DNA of 64,000 nucleotides, taken from Dactylis glomerata (lineage: Eukaryota > Streptophyta > Magnoliopsida > Poales > Poaceae). The notes under the pieces are model-generated. The model was given only the letters and a program-made list of their open reading frames with translations. It searched no databases and was not told the DNA's origin. The stretch spans positions 1,089,290-1,153,289 of the forward strand of contig QXEO01000240.1 in assembly GCA_007115705.1 (NCBI GenBank), given 5' to 3'. A program made the translations under genes and the position numbers. Of this stretch, positions 22,978-32,631 are shown piece after piece (position 1 is the first letter of the stretch; each line of letters opens with the position of its first letter).

Positions 22978-24611
22978 ATGGACCTCGATTCGACCCCGCA
23001 GCCCGCTGGCGGCAGTCCGCTGGCGCTACATGTTTCTCCCAGGGCCGCCGGGGGTCTTCCGACCTCCACCGACGTTGCGAAGATGGTGGCGGCCACGAGC
23101 GTGAACAAGAGGAAGAGGGCGGGTACGCACCTCATCCAGACAGCGTCGATGACCGCCCCTGCCCCAGCGCCGCCTGCCGCCGCAGCACCGCCTGCCGCCT
23201 CTGCCCCTGCGAAGCCAAAGAGGGTTCCCCGCACCAAAGTTCTTTCTGGTGGAGGCAAGGCGTTGAAGGTGAAGAGGCTGGTTTCCCGCACCGGCCACCC
23301 GCTGGCCACTCCCTCTCCACCTCCCGCCGAGTCCCCCGCCGCCTTCCCTGCCCCGAACCTGTTCGAGCCGATGCCCAGAAGGTATGTCTAATTTTTCCCC
23401 CACTGCGCCGCATCTCAGCACGCATAATCTCATCCCCGATTTTAGGTCCACTGCGCACGGTACGTTCATGGAGATGTTGAACAACTCCTTTGTCGACACC
23501 GATTGTCCACCACTTGATCCTTTCGGGGAAGAGGTGACCGAGGTCGAGACGGACGACGAGGAGATGGACGCCGACTGCGAGATGGAAGAGGTGACCGAGG
23601 TCGAGACGGGTAAAGTGAAGACGAGGAAGAAGAGAGCCATGAACTATACGGAGGTGGAGGATACAACTTTGTGCCGTTCTTGGGCACAAGTTGGATTGGA
23701 TGCGGCGTCGGGCATGGATCAAACCGGCAAGCGGTATTGGCAGCACATCGAGGACAGGTTTTGCCAGCTGATGCCGCGAGTAAAGACTAGTGTGTACCGT
23801 TCTTTTCGATCACTTCAAGGGCGTTGGGAGGTGATCAAGCCGGCTTGTAGCCGCTGGAGTGCTGCTATGGATGCGGTGACAATGAATCCTCCTAGTGGTT
23901 CCACTATTGATCAATATGTGAGTTTGTTGAACCCCACATCTTTACCAATTATGATCATTCGTTCATTATATAACCTTCGTGATGCATTCGTAGGAGGCCT
24001 TTGCGCAAGAACGATACAAAGACATGGCCGGCAGCAAGGGCAGGAAGTTTCCCTTCAAGCATTGCCATGACATTCTCAAGCATCTTCCCAAGTGGCAATT
24101 GAGGGACCAAGAAGGTGCCGTAAAGAAGGGGTCGATGAAGATGATGGATGATAGTGATGATGAAGGAGGAGTAAAGTACGACAAGCCGGAGGGGTGCAAG
24201 AAAGCCAAGGAGAGGTTAAGGATGGAGTCCAACTCATCATTGCTAAGGGAGAAGTTTGATCAAATGGTACAAACCAAGGAGGCAATGACAATGAAAACAT
24301 TGGAGGCCAAGCTTGCTATCACCGAGAAGAAGAAAGAGGTCAAGCTTGCAAAGGTGGAAGCCTCGCGAGAAGAAGCAAGGCAAAAGGCCGAGTTGGAGAT
24401 GATGAAGATCAACATGAAGAAGGATAAGGCAATCAAGGCATTACTAGCCGAAGAGAAGGAGATTATGATGATGAACACGAAGGACATGAATGACGTGCAA
24501 TTGGAATGGTGGAAAGAGACCACCGCGGAGATCATGCAGAGAAGAAGGCTCCTTCGTCAAAGTGGAACTGGAGGTGCTTCGATTGAGCATGGAGACAACT
24601 CGCAAGCTTGA
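22978..24611 (+). CDS. Myb/SANT-like (trihelix-type) protein of a Harbinger element
   Basis: Three exons (22978-23381, 23446-23917, 23994-24611) with GT-AG introns of 64 and 76 bp give 497 residues without a stop. The start MDLDSTPQPAGG is chosen because it follows the poly-C leader. Residues 1-135 are Ala/Pro-rich with basic patches. An acidic stretch (TDDEEMDADCEMEE) precedes a Myb/SANT-like helix domain (NYTEVEDTTLCRSWAQVG, then YWQHIEDRF, with W and R positions typical of trihelix folds). The C-terminal third is a long charged coiled coil (LEAKLAITEKKKEVKLAKVE, then EEARQKAELEMMK), as in plant proteins annotated NAM-associated. PIF/Harbinger elements usually pair such a Myb-like protein with a DDE transposase; here only the former is present. 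It probably binds element ends and could act with a transposase supplied from elsewhere (inference). Confidence 0.8.
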
Positions 24612-24783
24612 TTCTCCCTTGCTTGTTGGTACACCTATGAACTATGCATTTGTATTTGCTGTGAACTATTGTGTGTGTGGATTTCATCCCAACTATTATT
24701 TTGATTTTATGTTGAAACTGTTGTTCTGCATGAAAACCTACCTAAAACCCTTTTTTACGGGTCAGGGCGCTTGTCGCGGAGTT

Positions 24784-24849
24784 CAGCGCCCTTATTTGCA
24801 ACCGGTAAAACAGAATATTCTGTTTTACAGGTTGCGAATAAGGGCGCTG
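24784..24849. repeat. near-perfect 66-bp palindrome at the Harbinger 3' end
   Basis: Two 33-bp arms centred on gaatattc pair at about 31 of 33 positions (cagcgcccttatttgcaacc against its complement). It lies about 170 bp downstream of the gene stop and 100 bp from the terminal repeat. It could act as a transcription end, a transposase site or a small-RNA hairpin. Confidence 0.85.
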
Positions 24850-24946
24850 ATCTCCGCCGGCGATTTTGACCCCGTATAAAGCGAGTTCGAGAGCATGTAC
24901 TCGGGTTTTAAGGGCCGGGCGAATAAGGGTGCTATTAGTCATGCTC

Positions 24947-25056
24947 TAAGATACTGAAGAATTCGCTTAACAGCCCCATAATGCGCAGTGGTAGGTCGAG
25001 ACAACAACTAGCAAACCTTGTTGACAGCAAACGAAATATCAGCCTGGTCAATGTTA
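24947..25056 (-). pseudogene. copia reverse transcriptase relic, upstream part
   Basis: The minus strand reads DQADISFAVNKVC, a stop, then SRPTTAHYGAVKRILQYL, which matches the copia pattern PDI-FAVNKVCQ and HW-AVKRILRYLKGT. It continues in the piece at 22530-22632 across the Harbinger insertion. Its upstream side ends at the CACTA element, so that element also landed in this relic. Confidence 0.75.
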
Positions 25057-25242
25057 CACTAGTAGGAAAAGGACTAGCCACACGTCACGTAGCCATCGCG
25101 CACTGGCATAGACGTGCACCACCACTTAGCAGCCGTGGTGCACCGTTGGGTGTTGCGCCACAACTACGGGCTTAGTCGTGGCGCATGGCTGGAATCGTGC
25201 GCTACGGCTAAGTGTCGGCAGGGGCAGGGTGGCCATCCCGCA

Positions 25243-25283
25243 CTTAGCCGTAGCGCACACGTCTAGCGTGCGCTACGACTAAG
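25243..25283. repeat. subterminal hairpin of the CACTA element
   Basis: cttagccgtagcgcac (25243-25258) and gtgcgctacgactaag (25268-25283) are inverted repeats, 15 of 16 matching, with a 9-bp loop. Such paired subterminal motifs are typical transposase binding sites of CACTA elements. Confidence 0.75.
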
Positions 25284-25297
25284 ATCGTAGGCATGGC

Positions 25298-26929
25298 TGA
25301 TGCGTGGTGAATGACCAGCCCGTTGGGAACCCCAAGAGGAAGGTGTGATGAGTATAGCAGCTGGTTTTCCCTCAGTTAAGAAACCAAGGTTTATCGTTCT
25401 TGGAGAGGAGAGACAAACGACTGAAGGTGATGCTTGCTAGCTTGCGACAGCTTCGGACAATTTATATATGGCGCCTCGTCCAAGCTTTGCTTGCTAGCTG
25501 CAACGCGGAACCTGCACACACACAACCAAGTACTTTGCTCCCAACTTGCGATGAGGTTGTCAATCTCACCGGTTTGCTTGAAACAAAGGTTATGAGTGTA
25601 TCGAGTGGAAAACAGTAGAGTATGCGAATAAAGTAAACAGTGCGAGTAAAGTAAACAGGTGATAGCAATATGATGGAAATAGGACCGGGATCCACAGTTC
25701 ACTAGTGGTATCTCTCCATAGATAAATAACACATGCTGGGTAAACAAATTACAGTTGGGCAATTGATAGAATAAAGATAAACGTGATATGTCAAGAAGAT
25801 CACTATGAGATTTACTCTGGGCATTACAACAAAATACATAGACCGCCATCCAACTGCATCTATGACTAATAATCCACTCCCGGGGATATCAATCCGAACA
25901 CCCCATGAGTATTAAGTTGCAAACAACAGATAATTGCATTAAGCAAAGTGTGTAATGTAAACAAAGCATATGCCCTTGAGCATATGAATGTTGTTTTCTC
26001 CCTAGTAGCAACAGCACATCTACAACCTTAGAGGTTTCTGTCACTCCCCCAGGTTAAGCAGAGGCATGAACCCACTATCGAGCATAAATACCCCCTCTTG
26101 GAGTCACTAGCAACTACTCGGCCAAGATAGCTACTAACAACGGAGAGCATGCAAGATCATAAACACCATAGAGATAACATAAGATAATATTCAGTACAGC
26201 AACTCAATCATAAACACCAATATTCATCGGATCCCAACAAACCAAACATGTAGAATTACATAACGGTGATCTCAATCATGTAGGGCAGCTCATGAGATCT
26301 AAACATGAAGCACATGGTGGAGAAGACAACCATCTAGCTACTGCTATGGACCCATAGTCCAAGGTAGACTACTCACTCATCGCTCCGAAGGCAAGCATGG
26401 CGATGAAGAAGACCTCCGGTGGCGATTCCCCTCTCTGGCAGGGTGCCGGGAAGAGCTTCTGGACCCTCCCGATCTTCGGGTCGACGGCGACGGCGGATCG
26501 CGATGTGTTCTAGAAAAGTGATCGGGTATTTAGGTTTTTTCTGTCGGGGGGTCTTTATAGGCGAAGGGCGATGTCAGAGGAGGAGCCAGGCGCCCTCACG
26601 CGGGGCCCGCGCGGCCAGGGGCCTGGCCGCGCCACCCCTGCGTGTGGGGCCCTGGTGGCCCCCCTCCTACTCTCCTTCAGATCTCTGGAAGCTTCCGGGT
26701 AAAATAAGACTTCAGGAACTTGTTTCGTCCAATTCCGAGAATATTTCCTGTGTATCACTTCTGAAACACAAAAACAGCAGAAAACAGGAAACTGGCACTG
26801 TGGCAACTCGTTAATAGGTTAGTTCCGGAAAATGCATAAAAGTGCCACTAAGTGTAACGAAACAATAGGCAAATGGTGTAAAAACAAGCATGGAGCATCA
26901 AAAATTATAGATACGTTGGAGACGTATCA
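25298..26929 (-). mobile_element. solo LTR of the Athila-like family, perfect TSD
   Basis: One 1,632-bp LTR stands alone: tgatgcgtgg at the left, gacgtatca at the right, flanked by atggc on both sides (25293-25297 and 26930-26934). Its length equals the LTRs of element J. A reversed TATA-like motif (ctttatagg near 26553) fits minus orientation. No internal sequence or second LTR is present, so it arose by recombination between the LTRs of a full element inside the CACTA. Confidence 0.9.
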
Positions 26930-27231
26930 ATGGCGCAGGTGTGCGCTATGGCTATGTATGGTCCCGGTATAGATAAGGCACCACACGGTGGTCCCCACTT
27001 AGCCGTCGCGCATACTAGAGAGGTGCGCCGCGCCTAAGTCTGGCACACACCAACAGTGGCGCGTGGTGGCGCGAAACCGGCGCGGGTAATAAAGCACAAA
27101 ACACGCGCACTATAAGTATAAGTGAGGGTGTGCGTGCGCTCTCCAACCGCCACAACCACGCTCAGCCTTCTTCTTTCTCTCGCCAGCCCCAGGCACCGTC
27201 GCGCCCTGCTCGTCGTCCGCACGCCGCCGGG

Positions 27232-27758
27232 ATGCCGCCGGGGGTCGTCAGGGTTTCTAGAGTACGCGCGCACCCCAACGGCACCTGCTACTCGGAGATT
27301 CGTGTTGGCGGCTTCCGACTCACTCTCGGCACGTAAAACACGCCAGAGTTAGCCGCGCGCGCGTATGACACAGTCGCCTCGCGCCCCGGGGAACCACGGT
27401 GCAACTTGAACTACCCTGATGTTCAGTCCCTAGCGGAGGCCGAGTTCCTCGCGCCCGCTTTGAGCCTCATCACCGATGAGGACTGCCGCCATCACCACCA
27501 CGCGCAGCGCCGCCTCCTCATCGCCGAGCGTGACGGGCGCCTCATACAGCAGTGACGCGAGAAGTTCCCGGGAGACGTCCGTGATGAGGAGGCGTTCTTC
27601 CCGATGAAGAGGGAGGAAAAAAGGCAGCCCGCCGTCGCCGCCAGGAGTACGCCGAGCGGGAGCTGGAGAACCCAAACACGACGGAGTACTTTGAGGATGA
27701 GGACGGTCAGATGTCTAATGATCTGTGGACCGAGACTACCTCCGACAACCATGAGTAG
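27232..27758 (+). pseudogene. AP2/ERF-like gene fragment carried by the CACTA element
   Basis: From ATG at 27232 the frame reads VRVSRVRAHPNGTCYSEIRV, GGFRLTLGT, a TAA stop, NTPELAARAYDTVAS and CNLNYPDV. This is the AP2 layout (YAEIR, LGT, EAARAYD, NFPD). A second stop (TGA near 27556) and a shift at the A-run near 27612 follow; the tail in the new frame ends EDEDGQMSNDLWTETTSDNHE with TAG at 27756-27758. AP2-like frames are common passengers of Triticeae CACTA elements. Two stops plus a frameshift make it non-functional. Any DNA-binding role belongs to the ancestral host gene. Confidence 0.78.
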
Positions 27759-28182
27759 TCTATCACTATTTATTTTCTATTTAAATGTACTTTTTAGATC
27801 TAGTAATATATCGAACTATATCTATCACAAAATGTGTGTCCAATCGAAATATGAGGCACAACTATCATTTATGGTTCGGTTTGTTTCTTTCTTGAATGCT
27901 GATGATTAAAATGTTGTGGCACTATGTGAAAATCCGACGGTCTAGTGAGCCTTGTGGTATGCATAAGTACACATCTTGTGCATCCTACTTAGCTCACTAG
28001 AGTCGTCGGATTTTGCTCGTGTGTGTGTCCATGATCTAAATATGAGGCATTATTTTTTGAGTGGGCTACTTTTGTTTCGTTTGAGACTTCACATCACATT
28101 ATGCACCCATTTAACTAATACTTTCACCAACATGTGAACTTTTGCTTTCAATTGCCTAATATATTTGGTCTTTTGTGTAGAT

Positions 28183-28461
28183 ATGAAGAAGAAGTGGTAT
28201 GTGGTGTTGAAGGGTAAGGTTCCGGAAGTCTACGATGATTGCAATGATTGCTGGGCGCAAGTGAACGAGTGCTCCGACAACTCCTACAAAGGCTACAAGA
28301 CCAAAGATGAAGCGGAAGCTAGATAAAAGAAGCACCTAAGCAAGAAAGAAGAATGTGGAAGGATGAAGACCAAAGAGGAAGAAACAATGTTGAAGACTAT
28401 CTTCTTCATCCCCTTCTTGCTCATCGTGATTGCGGTTGTACTCTATTTGATTGCAATCTAG
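28183..28461 (+). pseudogene. RNase H1 N-terminal (viroplasmin-like) domain with C-terminal membrane segment
   Basis: The start reads MKKKWYVVLKGKVPEVYDD, then DNSYKGYKTKDEAEA. These are the WYVV-KG--PG-Y and SYKGYKT--EA blocks of the domain found in RNase H1 N-termini and caulimovirus viroplasmin. A TAA (28324-28326) cuts it after EAR, where a Tyr codon is usual. The frame then continues through KTKEEE to a hydrophobic segment (IFFIPFLLIVIAVVLYLIAI) and TAG at 28461. The domain binds RNA-DNA hybrids or duplex RNA. Its place after the AP2-like relic suggests that both are parts of one ancestral passenger gene of the CACTA element. Confidence 0.72.
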
Positions 28462-28549
28462 TTGAGCTTGCTACTCTCGATCCCGAGACTTATTGAACTA
28501 CATGCATTTGATGAACTTGTCTAATAACTTATCATATTTGATCTATCGG

Positions 28550-28884
28550 TGACGAGGGTTAACTCGACAAATGTCCTAGATGAAGGACTTAGGATCGGGG
28601 AGATAGGGCGTTGGATGAACTCGAAGGTAAAGTTAGTCGAAATAGATGTATATTGAAAGTAAACTTGGGTATTCAACCTGGCTTGCTTTCAATCTGCCCT
28701 CCCCCGTCCTCTCCTGGCCCCTATATATAGGTGGCTAGGTCTCGAGGATCGGGTCGGGTTCGATACAGATTACAAATATCGACATACGGAAATAACTCGT
28801 ATTCGACTATCATTACAATTGGGCCTAACTCATCGGGCCTCAGGGGTACTCAACTAACGGGCTCTATTAGCTATACCCTTGTCA
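28550..28884 (-). repeat. 3' LTR (in element orientation) of the Tat-type element
   Basis: 335 bp, TGACGAGGG to CCCTTGTCA. Contains ctatatatagg, a TATA-like motif. Next to its inner edge the minus strand reads ctcaggggctac, a candidate polypurine tract. Confidence 0.92.
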
Positions 28885-29813
28885 GTAGCCCCTGAGATTC
28901 TACCAGAATTGCAGATTCAGGTTGAATCTCTAATCTTGAAATCTTCGACTTGATCAATTCTTCACATCTTCAAATCTTCGACTTGGTCTTTCGACTTATA
29001 TTTCATGATATTTTTTCGCAAGGGGTTTTGATGAACAAGCCTGACAACTCTGACGGATCAAGAGGTCAGTTAACTGCCGGAACAGATACTTGCCACCTAC
29101 TTCAAATTCAATCCCCTTGGACTTGAATTCGGGATACCGGTCAAACCCACTCTTTTGCCGCATTTAGGACTTACAAAGAATGAATCCCAGTGATTCTCAG
29201 GGTACCCAGTGCGTCCACCAGGATTTTCTTCGCGTCGTAGACACGGATACATACCAGCAGAGCGCATCCATGTGCGTATACCAGGCCACACAGGACGGAT
29301 CCCGGGGTCTTACCTTCGTGATCAATCACGGCATTCGAGTGTTGTTGCGATAACACAACTCGAGAATTCTATGTCGCAGTCAAATTTTGACTGAAAATAT
29401 TCGGGTTTCTACAACCATAAAACTCGCTCCCGATGGGAGTAATTTCTCTTCATTTTGTCGACTACGTAGTCGAAGTTTTATCCTTCTTCATCTAAAATAT
29501 TCACCATCTCATCTCTATCGGGTGCGCGCTCAGCGCTCCCGATGGGAGTAGCCCCCGAGTCTATGTTTGGCAACTTGTAGTCAAGCATAGGCTCAAAATT
29601 CAGCTCCTCTTTCTTCTGTGGATATCTTACTGTTGACGAGCCCCCAAGTCTGAGTCACGGTTTCCATATCGCATAATCCTTCCCCTTCTTCTTCTTATTT
29701 TTTTTTTCCTTTTCTTCATTGATATTATCGTCTGCCGTGCGCAGAATTTAACTCCCATTGTAAATTGTATCTCACGGACTTTGATGCAGCCCGAAAGCCC
29801 AATAGTACGTGCT
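28885..29813. other. non-coding interior of the Tat-type element next to the 3' LTR
   Basis: About 930 bp with only short open frames. Repeated phrases such as gctcccgatgggagta (29425 and 29535) and cttcgacttg (28944, 28977) occur. I see no integrase remnant in any frame. Confidence 0.6.
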
Positions 29814-29821
29814 TATAAATA
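29814..29821 (+). promoter_or_regulatory. TATA box of the antisense B3 gene
   Basis: TATAAATA lies 105 bp before the ATG at 29926. A pyrimidine-rich leader (cttctcctccgctgc, tcttcttcctcc) of plant 5' UTR style lies between them. It points to a promoter separate from the LTR. Confidence 0.65.
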
Positions 29822-29925
29822 AAAGCGCCTGGTGATTAAGGTAGAAAACCCTAATTAAACTTCTCCTCCGCTGCATCCTCTTCTTCCTCCATCTAGGGCT
29901 TTTGTGAGGTTTGCTGTCGTGCTTC

Positions 29926-30486
29926 ATGGCTGACGCTGGAGGTTCTCGTCTGAACCTTGGATCCCCGATGGCCCCACGAGGTAGGGGTCGCCCTCGTGGC
30001 AGTAAGAATAAGCCCAAGGTTACTAGCGCCGCGGGAACTTCTTCAGATGCCTCAGTTAAGCATCACCCCGGCCGCCCTCTTGGTAGCAAGAATAAACCGA
30101 AGGTGACCAGCGCCACTCCAGGCCTTGCCTCTCCTCCTCCTGCTGCGCCTGCTGCTCCTCCCCGTATCTTTTCTTTCCTTTGCATCGCCATGGCGCAGTG
30201 CCATGAGATTCAGCGCTTGCCGCTGGATTTTACGAAGTTTATGGATGGCCGCGAACTGCGAGAGGCAGTTCTTCGTGAACAATCTGGCGGTGGCATCCCC
30301 TATGAGGTGGAGGTGTGGTACGACGGCAACGGCGAGCAATACTTCAGAGGTGGCTGGTCGCAATTTGCTGAGGACCATGACATCCATCAAGGTTTCATCA
30401 TGGCGTTCGACTTCCACGTCGGTACGTCGAAGTTTGACGTGAAGATCTATAATGGCACTCTTTGCCAGAAGGAGTACGAGGCTTGA
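29926..30486 (+). CDS. AT-hook and B3-domain protein encoded antisense inside the Tat-type element
   Basis: An intact single-exon frame of 186 residues begins MADAGGSRLN; ATG 29926 is preferred to the upstream TTG. Residues about 19-31 (GRGRPRGSKNKPK) and 48-59 (PGRPLGSKNKPK) are two AT-hooks that bind AT-rich minor grooves. An Ala/Pro linker follows. Residues about 95-185 fit a B3 domain of the type in plant REM/RAV/ARF factors: LPLDFTKFMDG, YEVEVWYDGNGEQYFRGGWS, FAEDHDIHQGFIMAFDF, KFDVKIYNGTLCQKEYE. A poly-A signal (aataaa, 30555-30560) follows the stop. It lies between pol and the 3' LTR on the strand opposite gag-pol. Known Tat-branch elements (Grande, Retand) have an antisense frame there of unknown function. 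A role in binding the element or host DNA is inferred only. Confidence 0.85.
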   Translation: MADAGGSRLNLGSPMAPRGRGRPRGSKNKPKVTSAAGTSSDASVKHHPGRPLGSKNKPKVTSATPGLASPPPAAPAAPPRIFSFLCIAMAQCHEIQRLPLDFTKFMDGRELREAVLREQSGGGIPYEVEVWYDGNGEQYFRGGWSQFAEDHDIHQGFIMAFDFHVGTSKFDVKIYNGTLCQKEYEA

Positions 30487-30554
30487 AGCCCTCTTTTACT
30501 TAGATCTGTTATCCATGTAATCTCGTTTGACAATGTCCTTCCTGCAATGATATC

Positions 30555-30560
30555 AATAAA
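30555..30560 (+). terminator. poly-A signal of the antisense B3 gene
   Basis: aataaa lies 69 bp after the stop codon, in AT-rich sequence, in the correct orientation for the AT-hook/B3 gene. Confidence 0.6.
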
Positions 30561-30708
30561 TATTCGTACTTTGTGTCGATTAATTTTTACTAGTATCATT
30601 AGAACAAGTCATGTTCTGAGACATGCTTTCCATATGTCGGGTTCTTTGCGAACCAATAATTGTAAAGTTGATATCGGGTTCTTTTTATGAACCAAGTTTC
30701 CTTTGTAT

Positions 30709-32568
30709 TTATCGGGTTGTGAAAACAACCTTATAGCGAAGAAAAAATCCCTCCATCTTGTCATAACAACTTTTCGTACGACCCAGGGGTTGAAGCCCCC
30801 GAGCGGAGAAGTAACACGAGAATCGTACAATTTTGTCGGCTTCTTCATTGCTGTTTCTGCTGATGTGAGAGACTTCGCATCCGTCGAACGTTCCTTCTAG
30901 ATAATGGTACAAATTCTTGTAGGCCATCATGTTGTCATTGATTGTATCACACCTGTTCATAACTTGCTGGACAACAAGGTTAGAGTCTCCAAATATCTTT
31001 AGGCGAGTTGCTCCACAAGCTTTAGCCATCTTCATTCCGTGCAACAAAGCCTCGTACTCTGCCTCATTGTTAGAAGCCTGTGGGAAACTCATCCTTAGGA
31101 CATACTTTAGTTTGTCGCCATGAGGCGATATCAATACTACTCCTGCGCCTGCGCCTTGGACTCGCTTAGAACCATCGAGATATATTGTCCAAGTACTCGA
31201 TAAATCTGGTGGTCCTGTACTTTGCAACTCGAGCCACTCTGCTGTAAAATCTGGCAAAATTTGCGACTTGATCGCCTTCCTCTTCTCGTACGTGATGTCC
31301 ATGGGAGATAGCTCTATTCCCCACAAAGAGACACGTCCCGTCGCTAAAGGATTGTTCAATATGTTCGATAGTGGTGCTTCGTTAACCACTATAATTGGGT
31401 GCACGGTAAAATACTGTCGTAGTTTTCGTGCAGTTGTGAAGACACTGTATGCCAACTTCTGATAATGCGGGTACCTTTGTTTGGTTGGAGATAGCACTTC
31501 GCTGATGAAATATACTGGTCTCTGGACGCCATGAGCTTTGCCTTCTTCACTTCTTTCGACTACTAGGACTGTACTTACCACCTGATGGGTTGCGGCGATG
31601 TACAGTAGTAGTGGCTCTTTTTCTTTAGGTGCGACCAGCACTGGCGGCGTGGAAAGCACTTTCTTCAATTGCGCAAACGCTGCGTCTGCTTCTTCTGTCC
31701 ACTCAAATTTGTCGTCTGACTTCTTCATAAGTGCGTAAACAGGTAGCGCCTTCTCCCCTAGTCGAGCAACAAAACGACTTAATGCCGCGACTCGTCCTGC
31801 TAACTTCTGTACGTCGTGGAGTTTCGTGGGTTTCCCCATTGTTAGAATTGCTTGAATCTTCTCTGGATTTGCCTCTATTCCTCGTGCTGATACCAAAAAC
31901 CCCAAAAGTTGCCCTGCTGACACTCCGAAGGAACACTTTGTCGGGTTCAACTTAAGCTTGAACTTGTTCAGGTTGTCGAAGGTTTCTGCCAAGTCACTGA
32001 TTAAAGATTTTTCCTCTCTTGTGGTGATGACTACATCATCAATGTAGACTTGTATGTTGCGCCCTATTTGGCTCCCGAGGCAACTCTGCATCATCCTTTG
32101 ATAAGTTGCTCCTGCATTTTTTAGGCCGAATGGCATCACTTGGTAGCAAAACACCCCATACGGTGTAATAAAGGCCGTTTTTTCCTCGTCTTCTTTCTTC
32201 AGCTTGATCTGGTTATAGCCAGAATATGCATCCAAGAAGGAAAGCCTTTCGCAGCCCGCCGTTGAATCGATTATTTGATCGATGCGGGGTAAAGGGAAGG
32301 GATCCTTCGGACAATGCTTATTGAGAGATGTGTAGTCGACACATACTCTTTGTACATCTGTGTTCTTCTTGGGTACTATTACTGGGTTCGACACCCAACT
32401 CGAAGTTTTGATTTCCCTGATGAATCCAGCACTTTCTAATCTGTGCAATTCTGACGCTATTGCCTTCCTCTTGGGTTCATCGAATCGTCGCAGTGGTTGC
32501 TTGACTGGTTTCGCCTTGGGATCTACATTTAATGTGTGCTCGACGAGTTCCCTGGGAACCCCTGGCAT
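30709..32568 (-). CDS. Gypsy pol fragment: reverse transcriptase and two RNase H domains, no integrase
   Basis: 619 codons from the first ATG; the same frame is open up to the TAG at 32632-32634. Reverse transcriptase motifs are intact: KKNTDVQRVCVDYTSLN, FLDAYSGYNQIKL, MPFGLKNAGATYQRMM and the catalytic YIDD. The connecting RNase H (PVYFISEVLSPTKQRYPHYQ) has few catalytic residues left. It is followed by a second RNase H with D (IYLDGS), E (NNEAEYEALL), D (KIFGDSNLVVQQ) and a final D (NEEADK), the dual arrangement of the Tat branch. After EEADK the sequence loses all similarity and ends within 40 residues. The integrase core and chromatin-binding parts are lost, so copies must use integrase from a related element. 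Confidence 0.92.
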   Translation of the reverse strand: MPGVPRELVEHTLNVDPKAKPVKQPLRRFDEPKRKAIASELHRLESAGFIREIKTSSWVSNPVIVPKKNTDVQRVCVDYTSLNKHCPKDPFPLPRIDQIIDSTAGCERLSFLDAYSGYNQIKLKKEDEEKTAFITPYGVFCYQVMPFGLKNAGATYQRMMQSCLGSQIGRNIQVYIDDVVITTREEKSLISDLAETFDNLNKFKLKLNPTKCSFGVSAGQLLGFLVSARGIEANPEKIQAILTMGKPTKLHDVQKLAGRVAALSRFVARLGEKALPVYALMKKSDDKFEWTEEADAAFAQLKKVLSTPPVLVAPKEKEPLLLYIAATHQVVSTVLVVERSEEGKAHGVQRPVYFISEVLSPTKQRYPHYQKLAYSVFTTARKLRQYFTVHPIIVVNEAPLSNILNNPLATGRVSLWGIELSPMDITYEKRKAIKSQILPDFTAEWLELQSTGPPDLSSTWTIYLDGSKRVQGAGAGVVLISPHGDKLKYVLRMSFPQASNNEAEYEALLHGMKMAKACGATRLKIFGDSNLVVQQVMNRCDTINDNMMAYKNLYHYLEGTFDGCEVSHISRNSNEEADKIVRFSCYFSARGLQPLGRTKSCYDKMEGFFLRYKVVFTTR

Positions 32569-32631
32569 GTCCGATGGACACCAGGCGAAGATTTCCCAGC
32601 GCTCACGGAGGAACTCGACGAGCGCGCCTTC

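Larger units (their letters stand above)
22633..24946 (+). mobile_element. PIF/Harbinger-type element carrying a Myb-like gene
   Basis: The ends are imperfect inverted repeats of about 23 bp, beginning gagcatgtctaccagca on the left and, reading inward from the right, gagcatgactaatagca. Each side is flanked by TAA (22630-22632 and 24947-24949), the 3-bp target of Harbinger elements. Removing the element restores an uninterrupted copia reading frame across the site, which fixes both boundaries. At 2.3 kb with no DDE transposase frame it is non-autonomous. Confidence 0.88.

Noticed and set aside
22863..23746. Long minus-strand open frames (up to 204 codons)
   Set aside because: They lie opposite exons 1-2 of the Harbinger Myb-like gene, where GC-rich sequence removes stop codons; no domain is readable.
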